A DNA stretch of 64,000 nt, taken from NCBI RefSeq assembly GCF_016862275.1, contig NZ_BOMQ01000066.1:33186-97185 (forward strand), given 5' to 3'. Shown piece by piece: positions 54,398 through 62,519 of this stretch (the stretch's first letter is position 1; each line of letters begins with the position of its first letter). The DNA comes from Actinoplanes nipponensis (GTDB taxonomy: Bacteria; Actinomycetota; Actinomycetes; Mycobacteriales; Micromonosporaceae). Position numbers and translations under genes: made by a program. Under the pieces are notes generated by a model. The model had not been told where the DNA came from. It saw only the letters and a program-made list of their open reading frames with translations, and made no database searches.

Positions 54398-54492
54398 TCC
54401 CGCTCCACCCACCGCCGGGCCGCTGACGGTCCGGCGGTTCTCCATGTCCGCAACCGTCCCGCTACCGGGCCGGTTGCGCCGGGCGCACTCCG

Positions 54493-54520
54493 CTCAAGAT
54501 CCGCGGGACGGTGCCGACAG
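54493..54520 (+). promoter_or_regulatory. FliA/WhiG-like promoter of the second M23 gene
   Basis: CTCA (54493-54496) and GCCGACAG (54513-54520) are 16 bp apart, close to the sigma-28 family consensus of motile actinobacteria. The start site would be about 40 nt before the GTG. Confidence 0.4.
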
Positions 54521-54534
54521 ACAGATGTCGGCCA
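54513..54534 (+). promoter_or_regulatory. small hairpin in the leader of the second M23 gene
   Basis: GCCGACA and TGTCGGC form a 7-bp stem with a 6-nt loop just upstream of the ribosome-binding site. It overlaps the proposed -10. Confidence 0.3.
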
Positions 54535-54559
54535 CCGAGACCTGGAGGGTCACCCCGTC

Positions 54560-55375
54560 GTGCAGCATCGTGCCAACCGGAACGTCCGCGGTCGCCACCG
54601 CAGAACGACGGCGCTGCACAGCCACCGCGCCCCGAGCACCCCCGTCACCGAGAAGGGCCGCTACGCCGTGGCGGCGGCCCTGGTCGCCGGCGTCGGCGTG
54701 GCCGGGCTCGCGGCGGCCACCGACAGCACCTCGTCCACGCCCGCCGCCGCCCGGACCAGGCAGGCCGCCGCGCCGGCGCCCCTCTCCCCCACCCCGGACG
54801 TGCCCTCGCCGTCCCCGTCGGCCCCACCGGCCCCAGCGCTCAGCCCGTCGGCGTCGCCCGGGCCGTCCCAGTCCGCTTCCGCCGCGGCGATGACCCTCGC
54901 GCTCGGCGACGAGGGTCTCCCCTTCGTCCCGCAGGCCCGCAAGGACAAGCCGCTGCCGCTGTGGGTCAACCCGCTACCGGAAGGCGCCACGACCTCCTGC
55001 TTCGGCCAGCGCTGGGGACGCCTGCACGCCGGGGTCGACCTGGCCGCCCCGGACGGCACCCCGATCCGGGCCGCCGGCGCGGGCGTCGTCGTGGCCGCCG
55101 GCCCGGCCGAGGGCTACGGCAACGCCGTGCTGATCGACCATGGCAACGGCTACCTCACCCACTACGGCCACATGTCGGCCATCACCGTGGCCCTCGGCCA
55201 GCAGCTCGCCGCCGGTGACCAGATCGGCAACGAGGGCTCGACCGGCCACTCGACCGGCCCGCACCTGCACTTCGAGGTGCACGAGGGCAGCTACAAGAAC
55301 CCGATCGAACCGACCGCCTGGATGCACGAGCACGGCGTCGACATCGCCGGCTGCGGCCTTGTAGGCCCTCAATAG
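54560..55375 (+). CDS. M23 family metallopeptidase (second copy)
   Basis: A 271-residue secreted or anchored peptidase. A membrane segment (about 34-53) and a long Pro/Ala/Ser linker (60-110) lead to the M23 domain with H156, D160 (RLHAGVDLAAPDGTP) and H235/H237 (GPHLHFEVH). It is longer-linked than its neighbour, so it may reach further into the wall. GGAGGG precedes the GTG. The promoter looks like a sigma-28 type, hinting at a role in sporangium or zoospore development. Confidence 0.88.
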   Translation: MQHRANRNVRGRHRRTTALHSHRAPSTPVTEKGRYAVAAALVAGVGVAGLAAATDSTSSTPAAARTRQAAAPAPLSPTPDVPSPSPSAPPAPALSPSASPGPSQSASAAAMTLALGDEGLPFVPQARKDKPLPLWVNPLPEGATTSCFGQRWGRLHAGVDLAAPDGTPIRAAGAGVVVAAGPAEGYGNAVLIDHGNGYLTHYGHMSAITVALGQQLAAGDQIGNEGSTGHSTGPHLHFEVHEGSYKNPIEPTAWMHEHGVDIAGCGLVGPQ

Positions 55376-55377
55376 AA

Positions 55378-55662
55378 GTGGCCGGCTACCGCCGCGACGG
55401 CACGGCCGGTCTGATCGATACCCGGGTCATCCGGGGCCGCGGCGGCAGAGTGGATCCACGCTGGGATGACGCGGTCCTCGACATCGGTGAGCCGCTCATC
55501 GACCGGACCGACAACCGTTACCGCGCCATGGCGCTGACGCCAGCCGGCCGGAGCCTGCTCGAACAGCTCCGCCGACCAAGCATCCGCAGACTCCTTGACC
55601 GCTACGCCCCACCTCGAAGCCGAACAGAAAAGGTCAACAAGGAGGTGCAGAACTACGAGTGA
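55378..55662 (+). pseudogene. remnant of a Mu-type transposase
   Basis: A 94-residue open frame starts 2 bp after the M23 stop. The opening AGYRRDGTAGLIDTRVIRG and GRVDPRWDDAVL resemble the helix-turn-helix linker of Mu-like/DDE transposases, but no catalytic core follows and the frame soon turns into unrelated sequence. No terminal repeats are visible. It is read as a decayed insertion; the family match is from memory and could be wrong. Confidence 0.4.
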
Positions 55663-55747
55663 TCCGGAACGTCAACTCCTGGTCCCGGCCTCCACGCCGA
55701 AGTCGGCCATCGCCAGCCCTGGACACCGCCATCAGATAGCCGCCCGG

Positions 55748-56098
55748 TCAGCTGGCCGGCAACTCCAGAGGCGCGGTGATGGCGAAGTTCTGGTTGATCA
55801 TCTCCACCAGCGCTGTCCCTCGCGGGCCGAGTCCGATCTGCTCAGCCCACTTGGCCGAAGCATTCAGGAAGCCGACCAAGTCCCGCTGGACGCCAAGCAG
55901 GAGTTGCGGCAGCTCACGACATGGAAAGTCGACTCGCTGCTCGGCCCACTTTCAGCCCGGCGGCCACGCTCACCATTCGGCCCGCCGTCCTGCCACACCC
56001 GCAGATCCAGGCCAATGACCTCAACCTCCGGGCCGGGATCATGCCCGCCCAACCCGGTCGGTGAGGACGACGACCGCAACTTCGTGAGTGATCTTCAT
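55748..56098 (-). pseudogene. disrupted minus-strand gene of unknown function
   Basis: On the minus strand an ATG at 56098 with AGGGG upstream opens a plausible protein (MKITHEVAVVVLTDRVG) but hits TGA at 56041-56039. A second frame continues with PEVEVIGLDLRVWQDGGPNGE. The first frame then reads well again from a TGA at 55954 to its end at 55748 (LLLGVQRDLVGFLNASAKWA, EMINQNFAITAPLELPAS). The pattern fits two compensating indels. It lies just after the DinB-type gene. Sequencing error is a second explanation. Confidence 0.5.
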
Positions 56099-56147
56099 GC
56101 ACGGCGCCCCTAGCTGGTATGCGGACGGCGTAGCAATTGACCTACCC

Positions 56148-56897
56148 TCACGCATACTCCTGTTCCAGGTTGGCCAGGTCGCGGTTGGCGAACTGCACGT
56201 GCGCCCACTGGTCGTTGAAGATGACTTGCAGGCATTTAGCCGCAGTGCGTTCACCTGGCGGCGGGCAGCCGAGCGCGGTGTTCGGCCCCCGCACCCGGTC
56301 CAGCTCCTCCTGTGTGACCTCCGCCAGATACGCGCGCAGATCGGCGATCCGTTCGGCGCGCACGGCGAGGATCTCGCTGAGGGTCGGCGCGGCCGACTCG
56401 TCGATGCCGAACTCGGCGGCGTTGGTGGTGAACGATGCGGGCACGCCGATCGGATGGAACGGGTGCGGCCGAAGGGCCGCCGCATGGCCGTACCAGGCGT
56501 CCAGGACGAAGATCGTGTGGCGCAGGGTCTGGGCGAGCGACCATTCGTCGTTCACTGATCTGTAGGCGGCTTCCTCCGGCAACGCGCTCGCGCGTCGGAC
56601 GGTCGCTTGCCAAAGCTCCTCGATGACATCCACCGCGTCGCGCATCGTCTCGGGTGTGGCCGGCTGCAGTCGCAGCCGTTCGGGGTGCAAGCGATCCAAC
56701 TCGGCCTCAATCAACGGCATGACCTCCACGCCATTGATGCGCAGCCCGTCGATCGCCCCGTCGATGTCGGCGTTGAGCAGCAGCACGCCACGCATCCGGG
56801 CGCCGCTGAGATCCACCTCGCGGAAGGTCGCGCTGGCCATTGACAAGTCGATGAACTCTGCACCCTCGTAGTCGGGCTGCTGCACGAATCGTGTCAT
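56148..56897 (-). CDS. DinB-like protein with an N-terminal pentapeptide segment
   Basis: A 249-residue protein. The first 60 residues form a short pentapeptide-repeat stretch (ADIDGAIDGLRINGVEV); the rest is a DinB/YfiT four-helix bundle with LAQTLRHTIFVLDAWYGH and DQWAHVQFANRDLANLE, which hold the expected histidines. It may be a thiol-dependent transferase or hydrolase. The ATG at 56897 is 6 nt after TACGAT (56904-56909); a GTG two codons upstream abuts that box and is rejected. Confidence 0.78.
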   Translation of the reverse strand: MTRFVQQPDYEGAEFIDLSMASATFREVDLSGARMRGVLLLNADIDGAIDGLRINGVEVMPLIEAELDRLHPERLRLQPATPETMRDAVDVIEELWQATVRRASALPEEAAYRSVNDEWSLAQTLRHTIFVLDAWYGHAAALRPHPFHPIGVPASFTTNAAEFGIDESAAPTLSEILAVRAERIADLRAYLAEVTQEELDRVRGPNTALGCPPPGERTAAKCLQVIFNDQWAHVQFANRDLANLEQEYA

Positions 56898-57064
56898 CGG
56901 CACATCGTAGGAATCGGGTACGACAAGACCGCCAAGTCAAGATCCAGTCACCACGTGCTGCCAGCGCCCCACAACCGCGCCTTCTCCTGCCTCACCAACT
57001 CGGGCACTGGACTCGCCTACCCACAGCATCGGCTCCGACATTTCTGACGGGAACCTCCAGGCCT

Positions 57065-59500
57065 CTAGATCTTCTCGATCGGGGCGTGCCGCAGCACCAG
57101 CCACATGACCTGATCACCGAAGTCGATCTGGGCGCGGGCGCCGGGGCCGTGCCCGTCCACGGTCACCACCCGGCCCAGGCCGTACCGCTGGTGGTTGACC
57201 CGGTCGCCCGCTGCGACCTTGGGCGCCTGCTTCATCTCGCTCGCGGTCGTCAGCCTGCTCGCGTCCACGCCCAGCCGCTGCGCGAGCTGCTGCGCCTTGG
57301 GGGTGCCACCGGCGAAGCCCCCGCCCCGCCCCCGGTCGCCGCCGCCCCGGCCGCCGACGCCGCCGCCGGTGCCGGACCACGACGTGTAGGACCCGGCCGT
57401 CCGCTCCCAGCGCACCAGCTCGGTCGGCAGCTCGTCGGTGAACCGCGACGGCGGGTTGTACTGCGGCTGGCCCCACGCCGAACGGGTCACCGCGCGCGAC
57501 AGGTAGAGCCGCTGCCGGGCCCGGGTGATGCCGACATACGCGAGCCGGCGCTCCTCCTCCAGCTCGGTGTTGTCGCCCAGCGCGCGCATGTGCGGGAACA
57601 CGCCGTCCTCGAGCCCGGTCAGGAACACCACCGGGAACTCCAGGCCCTTGGCGGTGTGCAGGGTCATCAGCGTGACCACGCCCTGGTGGTCGGGGTCGTC
57701 GCTGGGGATCTGGTCGGCGTCGGCCACCAGCGCCACCTGCTCGAGGAACCCGGCCAGCGTGGCGGCCGGCGCGTCCTCGTCCTCCGCCGCCTGCGCCTCC
57801 ACCCGTTCCGTGTACTCCCGGGCGACGCTGACGAGCTCCTGCAGGTTCTCCACCCGGCCCTGGTCCTGCGGGTCGAGGCTCTCCTCCAGCTCGGTCAGCA
57901 GGCCGGAGCGCTGCAACGCGGCCTCCAGCACCTCCTCCGGCGGCGCGGTGGCGGACAGCTCCCGCAGGTCGTCCAGCAGCTGCACGAAGTCGCCGATGCT
58001 GTTGGCCGCGCGGGTCGAGATGCCCGGGGCGTCGCGCGCGCCGCGCAGGGCCTGGCCGAACGAGATGCGGTCGCGCGTGGACAGCGCCTCGACACAGGCC
58101 TCGGCCCGGTCGCCGATGCCGCGGCGCGGGGTGTTCAGCACCCGGCGGATGCTCACCGTGTCGTCGTCGTTGACCACCGCGCGCAGGTAGGCCAGCGCGT
58201 CGCGGACCTCCTTGCGCTCGTAGAAGCGCACCCCGCCGACGACCTTGTACGGCAGGCCGACGCGGATGAACACCTCCTCGAAGACCCGCGACTGCGCGTT
58301 GGTGCGGTAGAAGACCGCCACGTCGCCCGGGCGCACCTCGTGGTTGTCGGTGAGCCGGTCGATCTCGCGGGCCACCCAGTCGGCCTCGGCGTGCTCGGTG
58401 TCGGCCACGTACCCGACGATCTGCTCGCCCGCGCCCTGGTCGCTCCAGAGCCGCTTCGGCTTGCGGGAGGTGTTGCGGTCGATCACCGCGTTGGCCGCCG
58501 ACAGGATCGTCTGGGTGGAACGGTAGTTCTGCTCCAGCAGGATCGTGCGGGCGTCGGGATAGTCGCGCTCGAACTCCAGGATGTTGCGGATCGTCGCGCC
58601 GCGGAACGCGTAGATCGACTGGTCGGCGTCGCCGACGACGCACAGCTCGGCCGGCCCGACCTCCTCGCCGGCCCGCCCGACCAGCTCCTTGACCAGCATG
58701 TACTGGGCGTGGTTGGTGTCCTGGTACTCGTCGACCATCACGTGCCGGAAGCGGCGCCGGTAGACCTCCGCGACGTGCGGGTGCGACTGCAGGAGGTGCA
58801 CGGTGGCCATGATGATGTCGTCGAAGTCCAGGGCGTGCGCCTCCTTGAGGCGGCGCTGGTACAGCTCGTAGGCCTCGGCGACGGCCCGCTCGTTGGGTCC
58901 CTTCGCCTTCTCCTTGAACTCCTCCGGCTCGACCAGCTCGTTCTTCAGGTTCGAGACCTGGGCGGCCAGCCCCCGGGCGGTGTAACGCTTCGGGTCCAGG
59001 TCGAGCTCGCGGGCGACGAGCTGCATCAGCCGCCGCGAGTCGTCCGCGTCGTAGATGGAGAAGGTGCTCTTCAGCCCGGCGTGCTCGTGCTCGGCCCGCA
59101 GGATGCGCACGCAGGCGGAGTGGAAGGTCGACACCCACATCAGCCGGGCCCGGGGGCCGACCAGGGCGGCGACCCGCTCCTTCATCTCACCGGCGGCCTT
59201 GTTGGTGAAGGTGATCGCGATGATCTGGCCGGGGTGCACGTCGCGGGCGGCCAGCAGGTAGGCGATGCGGTGGGTCAGCACCCGGGTCTTGCCCGAGCCG
59301 GCGCCGGCCACGATCAGCAGCGGCGAACCGGCGTGGGTCACCGCGTCGCGCTGCGGCCCGTTGAGGCCGACCAGCAGCTCCTCCGGATCCACCCGGCGCG
59401 CCGGCGGCCGCCGCGGCACACCCTCGTGACCAGGGGATTTGGGCTCCTGGACAGGCGGCATGGCGAACAGGGGCTGGGAATTTTCCGGAAGGGCTCGCAT
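57065..59500 (-). CDS. pcrA: UvrD/PcrA-type superfamily 1 DNA helicase
   Basis: An 811-residue helicase. The Q-motif GLNGPQRDAV and Walker A GAGSGKT (K71) are near the N-terminus; VDEYQDTN, QNYRST and the later SF1A motifs such as VTLMTLHTAKGLEFPVVF follow. Its glycine-rich linker and C-terminal Tudor-like part (GDRVNHQRYGLGRVV) are as in actinobacterial UvrD1/PcrA. It acts in nucleotide excision and mismatch-type repair and clears replication blocks. TAGACT lies 9 nt before the ATG. In M. tuberculosis uvrD1 adjoins chorismate mutase, as here. Confidence 0.95.
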   Translation of the reverse strand: MRALPENSQPLFAMPPVQEPKSPGHEGVPRRPPARRVDPEELLVGLNGPQRDAVTHAGSPLLIVAGAGSGKTRVLTHRIAYLLAARDVHPGQIIAITFTNKAAGEMKERVAALVGPRARLMWVSTFHSACVRILRAEHEHAGLKSTFSIYDADDSRRLMQLVARELDLDPKRYTARGLAAQVSNLKNELVEPEEFKEKAKGPNERAVAEAYELYQRRLKEAHALDFDDIIMATVHLLQSHPHVAEVYRRRFRHVMVDEYQDTNHAQYMLVKELVGRAGEEVGPAELCVVGDADQSIYAFRGATIRNILEFERDYPDARTILLEQNYRSTQTILSAANAVIDRNTSRKPKRLWSDQGAGEQIVGYVADTEHAEADWVAREIDRLTDNHEVRPGDVAVFYRTNAQSRVFEEVFIRVGLPYKVVGGVRFYERKEVRDALAYLRAVVNDDDTVSIRRVLNTPRRGIGDRAEACVEALSTRDRISFGQALRGARDAPGISTRAANSIGDFVQLLDDLRELSATAPPEEVLEAALQRSGLLTELEESLDPQDQGRVENLQELVSVAREYTERVEAQAAEDEDAPAATLAGFLEQVALVADADQIPSDDPDHQGVVTLMTLHTAKGLEFPVVFLTGLEDGVFPHMRALGDNTELEEERRLAYVGITRARQRLYLSRAVTRSAWGQPQYNPPSRFTDELPTELVRWERTAGSYTSWSGTGGGVGGRGGGDRGRGGGFAGGTPKAQQLAQRLGVDASRLTTASEMKQAPKVAAGDRVNHQRYGLGRVVTVDGHGPGARAQIDFGDQVMWLVLRHAPIEKI

Positions 59501-59662
59501 CGCCGGACAAGTCTATGCCGCACCACCGACAATCCTTGCGGGCGGTGCACACCGCCGTCCCGCAACCAACCTGTCATCCCCCAGCGGTAGCGCTGACCAG
59601 CGTCGATACCGCAGGCTGGGTGGCGTTGGTTGATCCGTAACCCGACCGGGAGACCGAATACT

Positions 59663-61525
59663 ATGGACCACCCCCGCCGCCGCGGCTGGGCCGTGCTGCG
59701 TCAACTCGCCGTACCGGCCCTCGCTCTGGCCGTTGTCGCCACCCTGCCGATGACCAGGCCCGAACCAGCACCGGCCCGCACACCCGTCGCCCAGTACCTG
59801 CCCGGCATGGCCCCGGCCAGCGTGTCCTACGGCTCGTCCGGCAAGACGGTCAAGGGCCAGTTCCTGAGCTACAACGACTTCCACGGCGCCATCGACCCGC
59901 CCGCCGGCAGCGGCGCGGTCGTCAACGGCACCCCCGCCGGCGGCGTCGAGTATCTCGCGACGTACCTGAAGAAGCTGCGCACCGAGGCCGCCGCCGAGGG
60001 TCGCAAGACCCTCACCGTCGGCGCCGGCGACCTGATCGGGGCCACCCCGCTGGTCAGCGCGGCGTTCCACGACGAGCCGACGATCGAGCTGATGAACGAG
60101 GTCGGCCTGCAGGTCAGCTCGGTGGGCAACCACGAGTTCGACGAGGGCGTGGACGAGCTCATCCGCATGCAGCGCGGCGGCTGCCACCCCAAGGACGGCT
60201 GCCAGGACGGCGACGGCTTCGGCGGCGCCAAGTTCACCTACCTCGCCGCCAACACCATCAGCAAGAAGACCGGCCTGCCGATCCTGCCGCCCATCGACAT
60301 CAAGTTCGTCGACGGCGTGCCGGTCGGCTTCGTCGGCCTCACCCTGGAGGGCACCCCGGGCATCGTGAACCCGGCCGGCATCCAGAACGTGCGCTTCGCC
60401 AACGAGGTCGAGACCGCCAACAAGTGGGGCAACCTGCTCAAGCTGTTCGGCGTCAAGGCGCAGGTCCTGCTCGTCCACCAGGGCGGCCAGCAGAGCGGCT
60501 CCGAGCAGGTCCCGGTGCCGGGCGTCTCGGACTGCAACGCCTTCTCCGGGCCGATCGTGCCGATCGTCGCGGGCCTCAACCCCGAGTTCCGCCTGGTCGT
60601 CTCCGGCCACACGCACCGCTTCTACTCCTGCACCCTGCCGAACTCCCAGGGCACGTCGGTGGTGACCAGCGCCGGCAGCAACGGCCAGCTGATCACCGAC
60701 ATCGACTACGCGATCGACCGGCGCACCGGCCGGTTCGCCGAGGTCACCGCCAAGAACGTGGTCGTGGAGAACGGCGTGTCGGACGGCAAGGGCGGCTGGC
60801 TCAAGGACGCGGCCGGCATCTACCTGAAGAACCCGGACACGATCGACGCGAAGGCCAAGAAGGTGGCGGACAAGTACCGCACCGCGGTCGCCCCGATCGC
60901 CAACCGGGTCGTCGGCAGCATCACCGGCGACATCGTCCGGACGGCCGGCCCCAACGGCGAGTCCCCGCTCGGCGACGTGATCGCCGACGCCCAGCTGGCC
61001 TGGACGAAGACCAGCGCCGGCGCGCAGATCGCGCTGATGAACCCGGGCGGCATCCGCGCCGACTTCGACGCCGAGGCGTCCGCCGGCGGCGAGGCCAACG
61101 GCCAGGTCACGTACGGCGAGGCGTTCACCGTCCAGCCGTTCAACAACCTGGTGGTCACCCAGACCCTCACCGGGGCGCAGCTCAAGAACGTGCTGGAGCA
61201 GCAGTTCGTCGGCTTCGGCGGGCAGACCACCCAGCGCATCCTGCAGGTCTCCGCGGGCCTTACCTACTCGTGGGACAGCACCGCCCCGGCCGGCTCGAAG
61301 GTGACCGCGCTGGCGTTCAACAACACCCCGATCGACCCGGCGGCCAACTACCAGGTCACCACGAACGACTTCCTGGCCAACGGCGGCGACGGCTTCACCA
61401 ACCTCACCCTGGGCACCGGCCGCACCACGGCGCCGGGCTTCGACGTCGACGCCCTGATCGGCTACCTCGGCGCCGGCACCCCGGTGGCGCCGGGCCCGGC
61501 CAACCGGATCACCAAGATCGGCTGA
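59663..61525 (+). CDS. secreted 5'-nucleotidase/2',3'-cyclic phosphodiesterase family enzyme
   Basis: A 620-residue secreted metallophosphoesterase. After a signal peptide (about 1-39) comes the metallophosphatase domain with SYNDFHG, GAGDLIGA, GNHEFDEG and SGHTHRF, then the C-terminal substrate domain with NPGGIRADF and FNNLVVTQTLTG. It would release phosphate and nucleosides from nucleotides outside the cell. The ATG at 59663 has GGGAG upstream and gives a clean signal peptide. It lacks any sorting or anchor signal. Confidence 0.92.
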   Translation: MDHPRRRGWAVLRQLAVPALALAVVATLPMTRPEPAPARTPVAQYLPGMAPASVSYGSSGKTVKGQFLSYNDFHGAIDPPAGSGAVVNGTPAGGVEYLATYLKKLRTEAAAEGRKTLTVGAGDLIGATPLVSAAFHDEPTIELMNEVGLQVSSVGNHEFDEGVDELIRMQRGGCHPKDGCQDGDGFGGAKFTYLAANTISKKTGLPILPPIDIKFVDGVPVGFVGLTLEGTPGIVNPAGIQNVRFANEVETANKWGNLLKLFGVKAQVLLVHQGGQQSGSEQVPVPGVSDCNAFSGPIVPIVAGLNPEFRLVVSGHTHRFYSCTLPNSQGTSVVTSAGSNGQLITDIDYAIDRRTGRFAEVTAKNVVVENGVSDGKGGWLKDAAGIYLKNPDTIDAKAKKVADKYRTAVAPIANRVVGSITGDIVRTAGPNGESPLGDVIADAQLAWTKTSAGAQIALMNPGGIRADFDAEASAGGEANGQVTYGEAFTVQPFNNLVVTQTLTGAQLKNVLEQQFVGFGGQTTQRILQVSAGLTYSWDSTAPAGSKVTALAFNNTPIDPAANYQVTTNDFLANGGDGFTNLTLGTGRTTAPGFDVDALIGYLGAGTPVAPGPANRITKIG

Positions 61526-61557
61526 TCCGGCCGCGTCCCACGGTTCGGGCCGTTTCC

Positions 61558-61587
61558 TTGCGAAGCGGCCCGGACCGGGTACATACT
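61558..61587 (+). promoter_or_regulatory. promoter of the chorismate mutase leader
   Basis: TTGCGA (61558-61563) and CATACT (61582-61587) are 18 bp apart. The -10 ends 6 nt before the GTG of a 21-codon leader frame, so the leader peptide would be leaderless. Confidence 0.6.
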
Positions 61588-61593
61588 CGCTTC

Positions 61594-61659
61594 GTGATCC
61601 AGCAGACGCGATTTTTCTCCTACGGAACCGGAAGTCCGGCGACCGTAGGACGCGTCTGA
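61594..61659 (+). CDS. aromatic-amino-acid leader peptide before chorismate mutase
   Basis: A 21-residue frame (starts V-I-Q-Q-T-R, codons 7-10 are Phe Phe Ser Tyr, ends G-R-V) begins 6 nt after a -10 box. It sits in a nested stem-loop region and is followed by a strong terminator-like hairpin, then the chorismate mutase gene. Chorismate mutase feeds Phe and Tyr synthesis, so ribosome stalling at FF-S-Y is a reasonable attenuation signal. Translation is not proven; the peptide is too short for standard gene finders. Confidence 0.6.
   Translation: MIQQTRFFSYGTGSPATVGRV
61603..61658 (+). promoter_or_regulatory. leader RNA stem 1:2 (pause hairpin)
   Basis: Nested perfect pairs: CAGACGCG with CGCGTCTG, TCCTACGG with CCGTAGGA, and CCGG with CCGG around AAGT. 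The Phe codons at 61612-61617 lie in the bulge on the 5' side. Part of the 3' arm (GTAG, GTCTG) can instead pair with CAGAC-CTAC at 61664-61672. Confidence 0.55.
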
Positions 61660-61671
61660 ACGACAGACCTA

Positions 61672-61707
61672 CATCAGGCCCCGGGCTTCCCAGCCCGGGG
61701 CCTGATG
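61672..61707 (+). terminator. attenuator hairpin before chorismate mutase
   Basis: A 16-bp perfect stem (CATCAGGCCCCGGGCT) with loop TCCC sits between the leader peptide and chorismate mutase. No U-run follows, as usual here. As an intrinsic terminator inside an operon leader it suggests attenuation; it could also simply end the 5'-nucleotidase transcript. Confidence 0.6.
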
Positions 61708-61754
61708 CTGCCCGGGCCGGGCCGACCGGGGCGTCAGCACCCGAGGAGCACGAC

Positions 61755-62045
61755 ATGAGCGCAGACCTGATGGACCAGCAGACCGGCGCCGGCGCCGAAC
61801 CGGCCGCGGAAGAGATCAAGGCGATCCGCGAACGCATCGACGAGATCGATCAGGCGCTGATCGACCTGTGGCTGGAACGCTCCCGCCTGTCCCAGCACGT
61901 CGGCCGCACCCGCATGGCGTCGGGCGGAACCCGGCTGGTCCTCAGCCGCGAACGCGAGATCGTGGAACGCTTCCGCGAAGCCCTCGGCCCCGACGGCACG
62001 CAGGTGGCGCTGCTGCTGCTCCGCGCCGGCCGCGGACCCCTCTAG
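61755..62045 (+). CDS. aroQ: AroQ-delta chorismate mutase
   Basis: A 96-residue all-helical chorismate mutase that converts chorismate to prephenate for Phe and Tyr synthesis. Its sequence follows the intracellular actinobacterial AroQ-delta type (IRERIDEIDQALIDLWLERS, VGRTRMASGGTRLVLSRE, ALLLLRAGRGPL), like M. tuberculosis Rv0948c. That enzyme is weak alone and is activated by DAHP synthase. GAGGAG precedes the ATG. A leader peptide and hairpins upstream suggest attenuation. Confidence 0.95.
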   Translation: MSADLMDQQTGAGAEPAAEEIKAIRERIDEIDQALIDLWLERSRLSQHVGRTRMASGGTRLVLSREREIVERFREALGPDGTQVALLLLRAGRGPL

Positions 62046-62081
62046 GTCTTCCTCGCCGCGGGGTGCCACCACTCCGAGCGT

Positions 62082-62108
62082 CCGTGGCCGGCGTTGCGCC
62101 GGCCACGG
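62082..62108. terminator. bidirectional terminator after chorismate mutase
   Basis: A 12-bp perfect stem (CCGTGGCCGGCG) with a 3-nt loop lies between convergent genes. Confidence 0.75.
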
Positions 62109-62136
62109 CCCCTCGATGGCTACCGGTGAACCCCGG

Positions 62137-62505
62137 TCAACGGTCCGACTCGTGCGCCTTGCCGAAGACGTACCAGGCGGCGAAGGCCAGCACGCCCGGC
62201 ACAACGGCGGGGAGAAGCCCGACGGTCGCGCCGGCCAGCAGGACCCGGCGCCCGGCCTGGCGCTGGCTGCGCGCGATCAGGAAAAGTGCGGCACCTACGA
62301 GAACGATCGCCGTCGCCTGCAGGACGACCATCGTCAGTGACATGAGCGAATAGTCGGTGCCGACCACCCGGCTGCCCGTGGGGCCCTGCGTGCTGACCGT
62401 GGAGACGACCGGAGTGGCCAGGACGAAGAACAATGCAGAAAACATCGCGAAGATTGCCAGGGCGAAAGCTGCATTGGCTTTTCTCAGCAGGCCGGACAAC
62501 GCCAT
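62137..62505 (-). CDS. small membrane protein of unknown function
   Basis: A 122-residue protein with three membrane helices (about residues 11-33, 53-76 and 88-114). I do not recognise a family. The ATG at 62505 has GAGAGGGTGG upstream; the longer frame lacks a start signal. It starts 15 bp after the stop of a disrupted minus-strand frame, so the two may once have formed an operon. Confidence 0.65.
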   Translation of the reverse strand: MALSGLLRKANAAFALAIFAMFSALFFVLATPVVSTVSTQGPTGSRVVGTDYSLMSLTMVVLQATAIVLVGAALFLIARSQRQAGRRVLLAGATVGLLPAVVPGVLAFAAWYVFGKAHESDR

Positions 62506-62519
62506 TCTTCGCCACCCTC

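Noticed and set aside
61558..61755. T-box or trp-type leader before chorismate mutase
   Set aside because: No T-box core sequence and no Trp codons in the mini-ORF; Phe and Tyr codons fit better.
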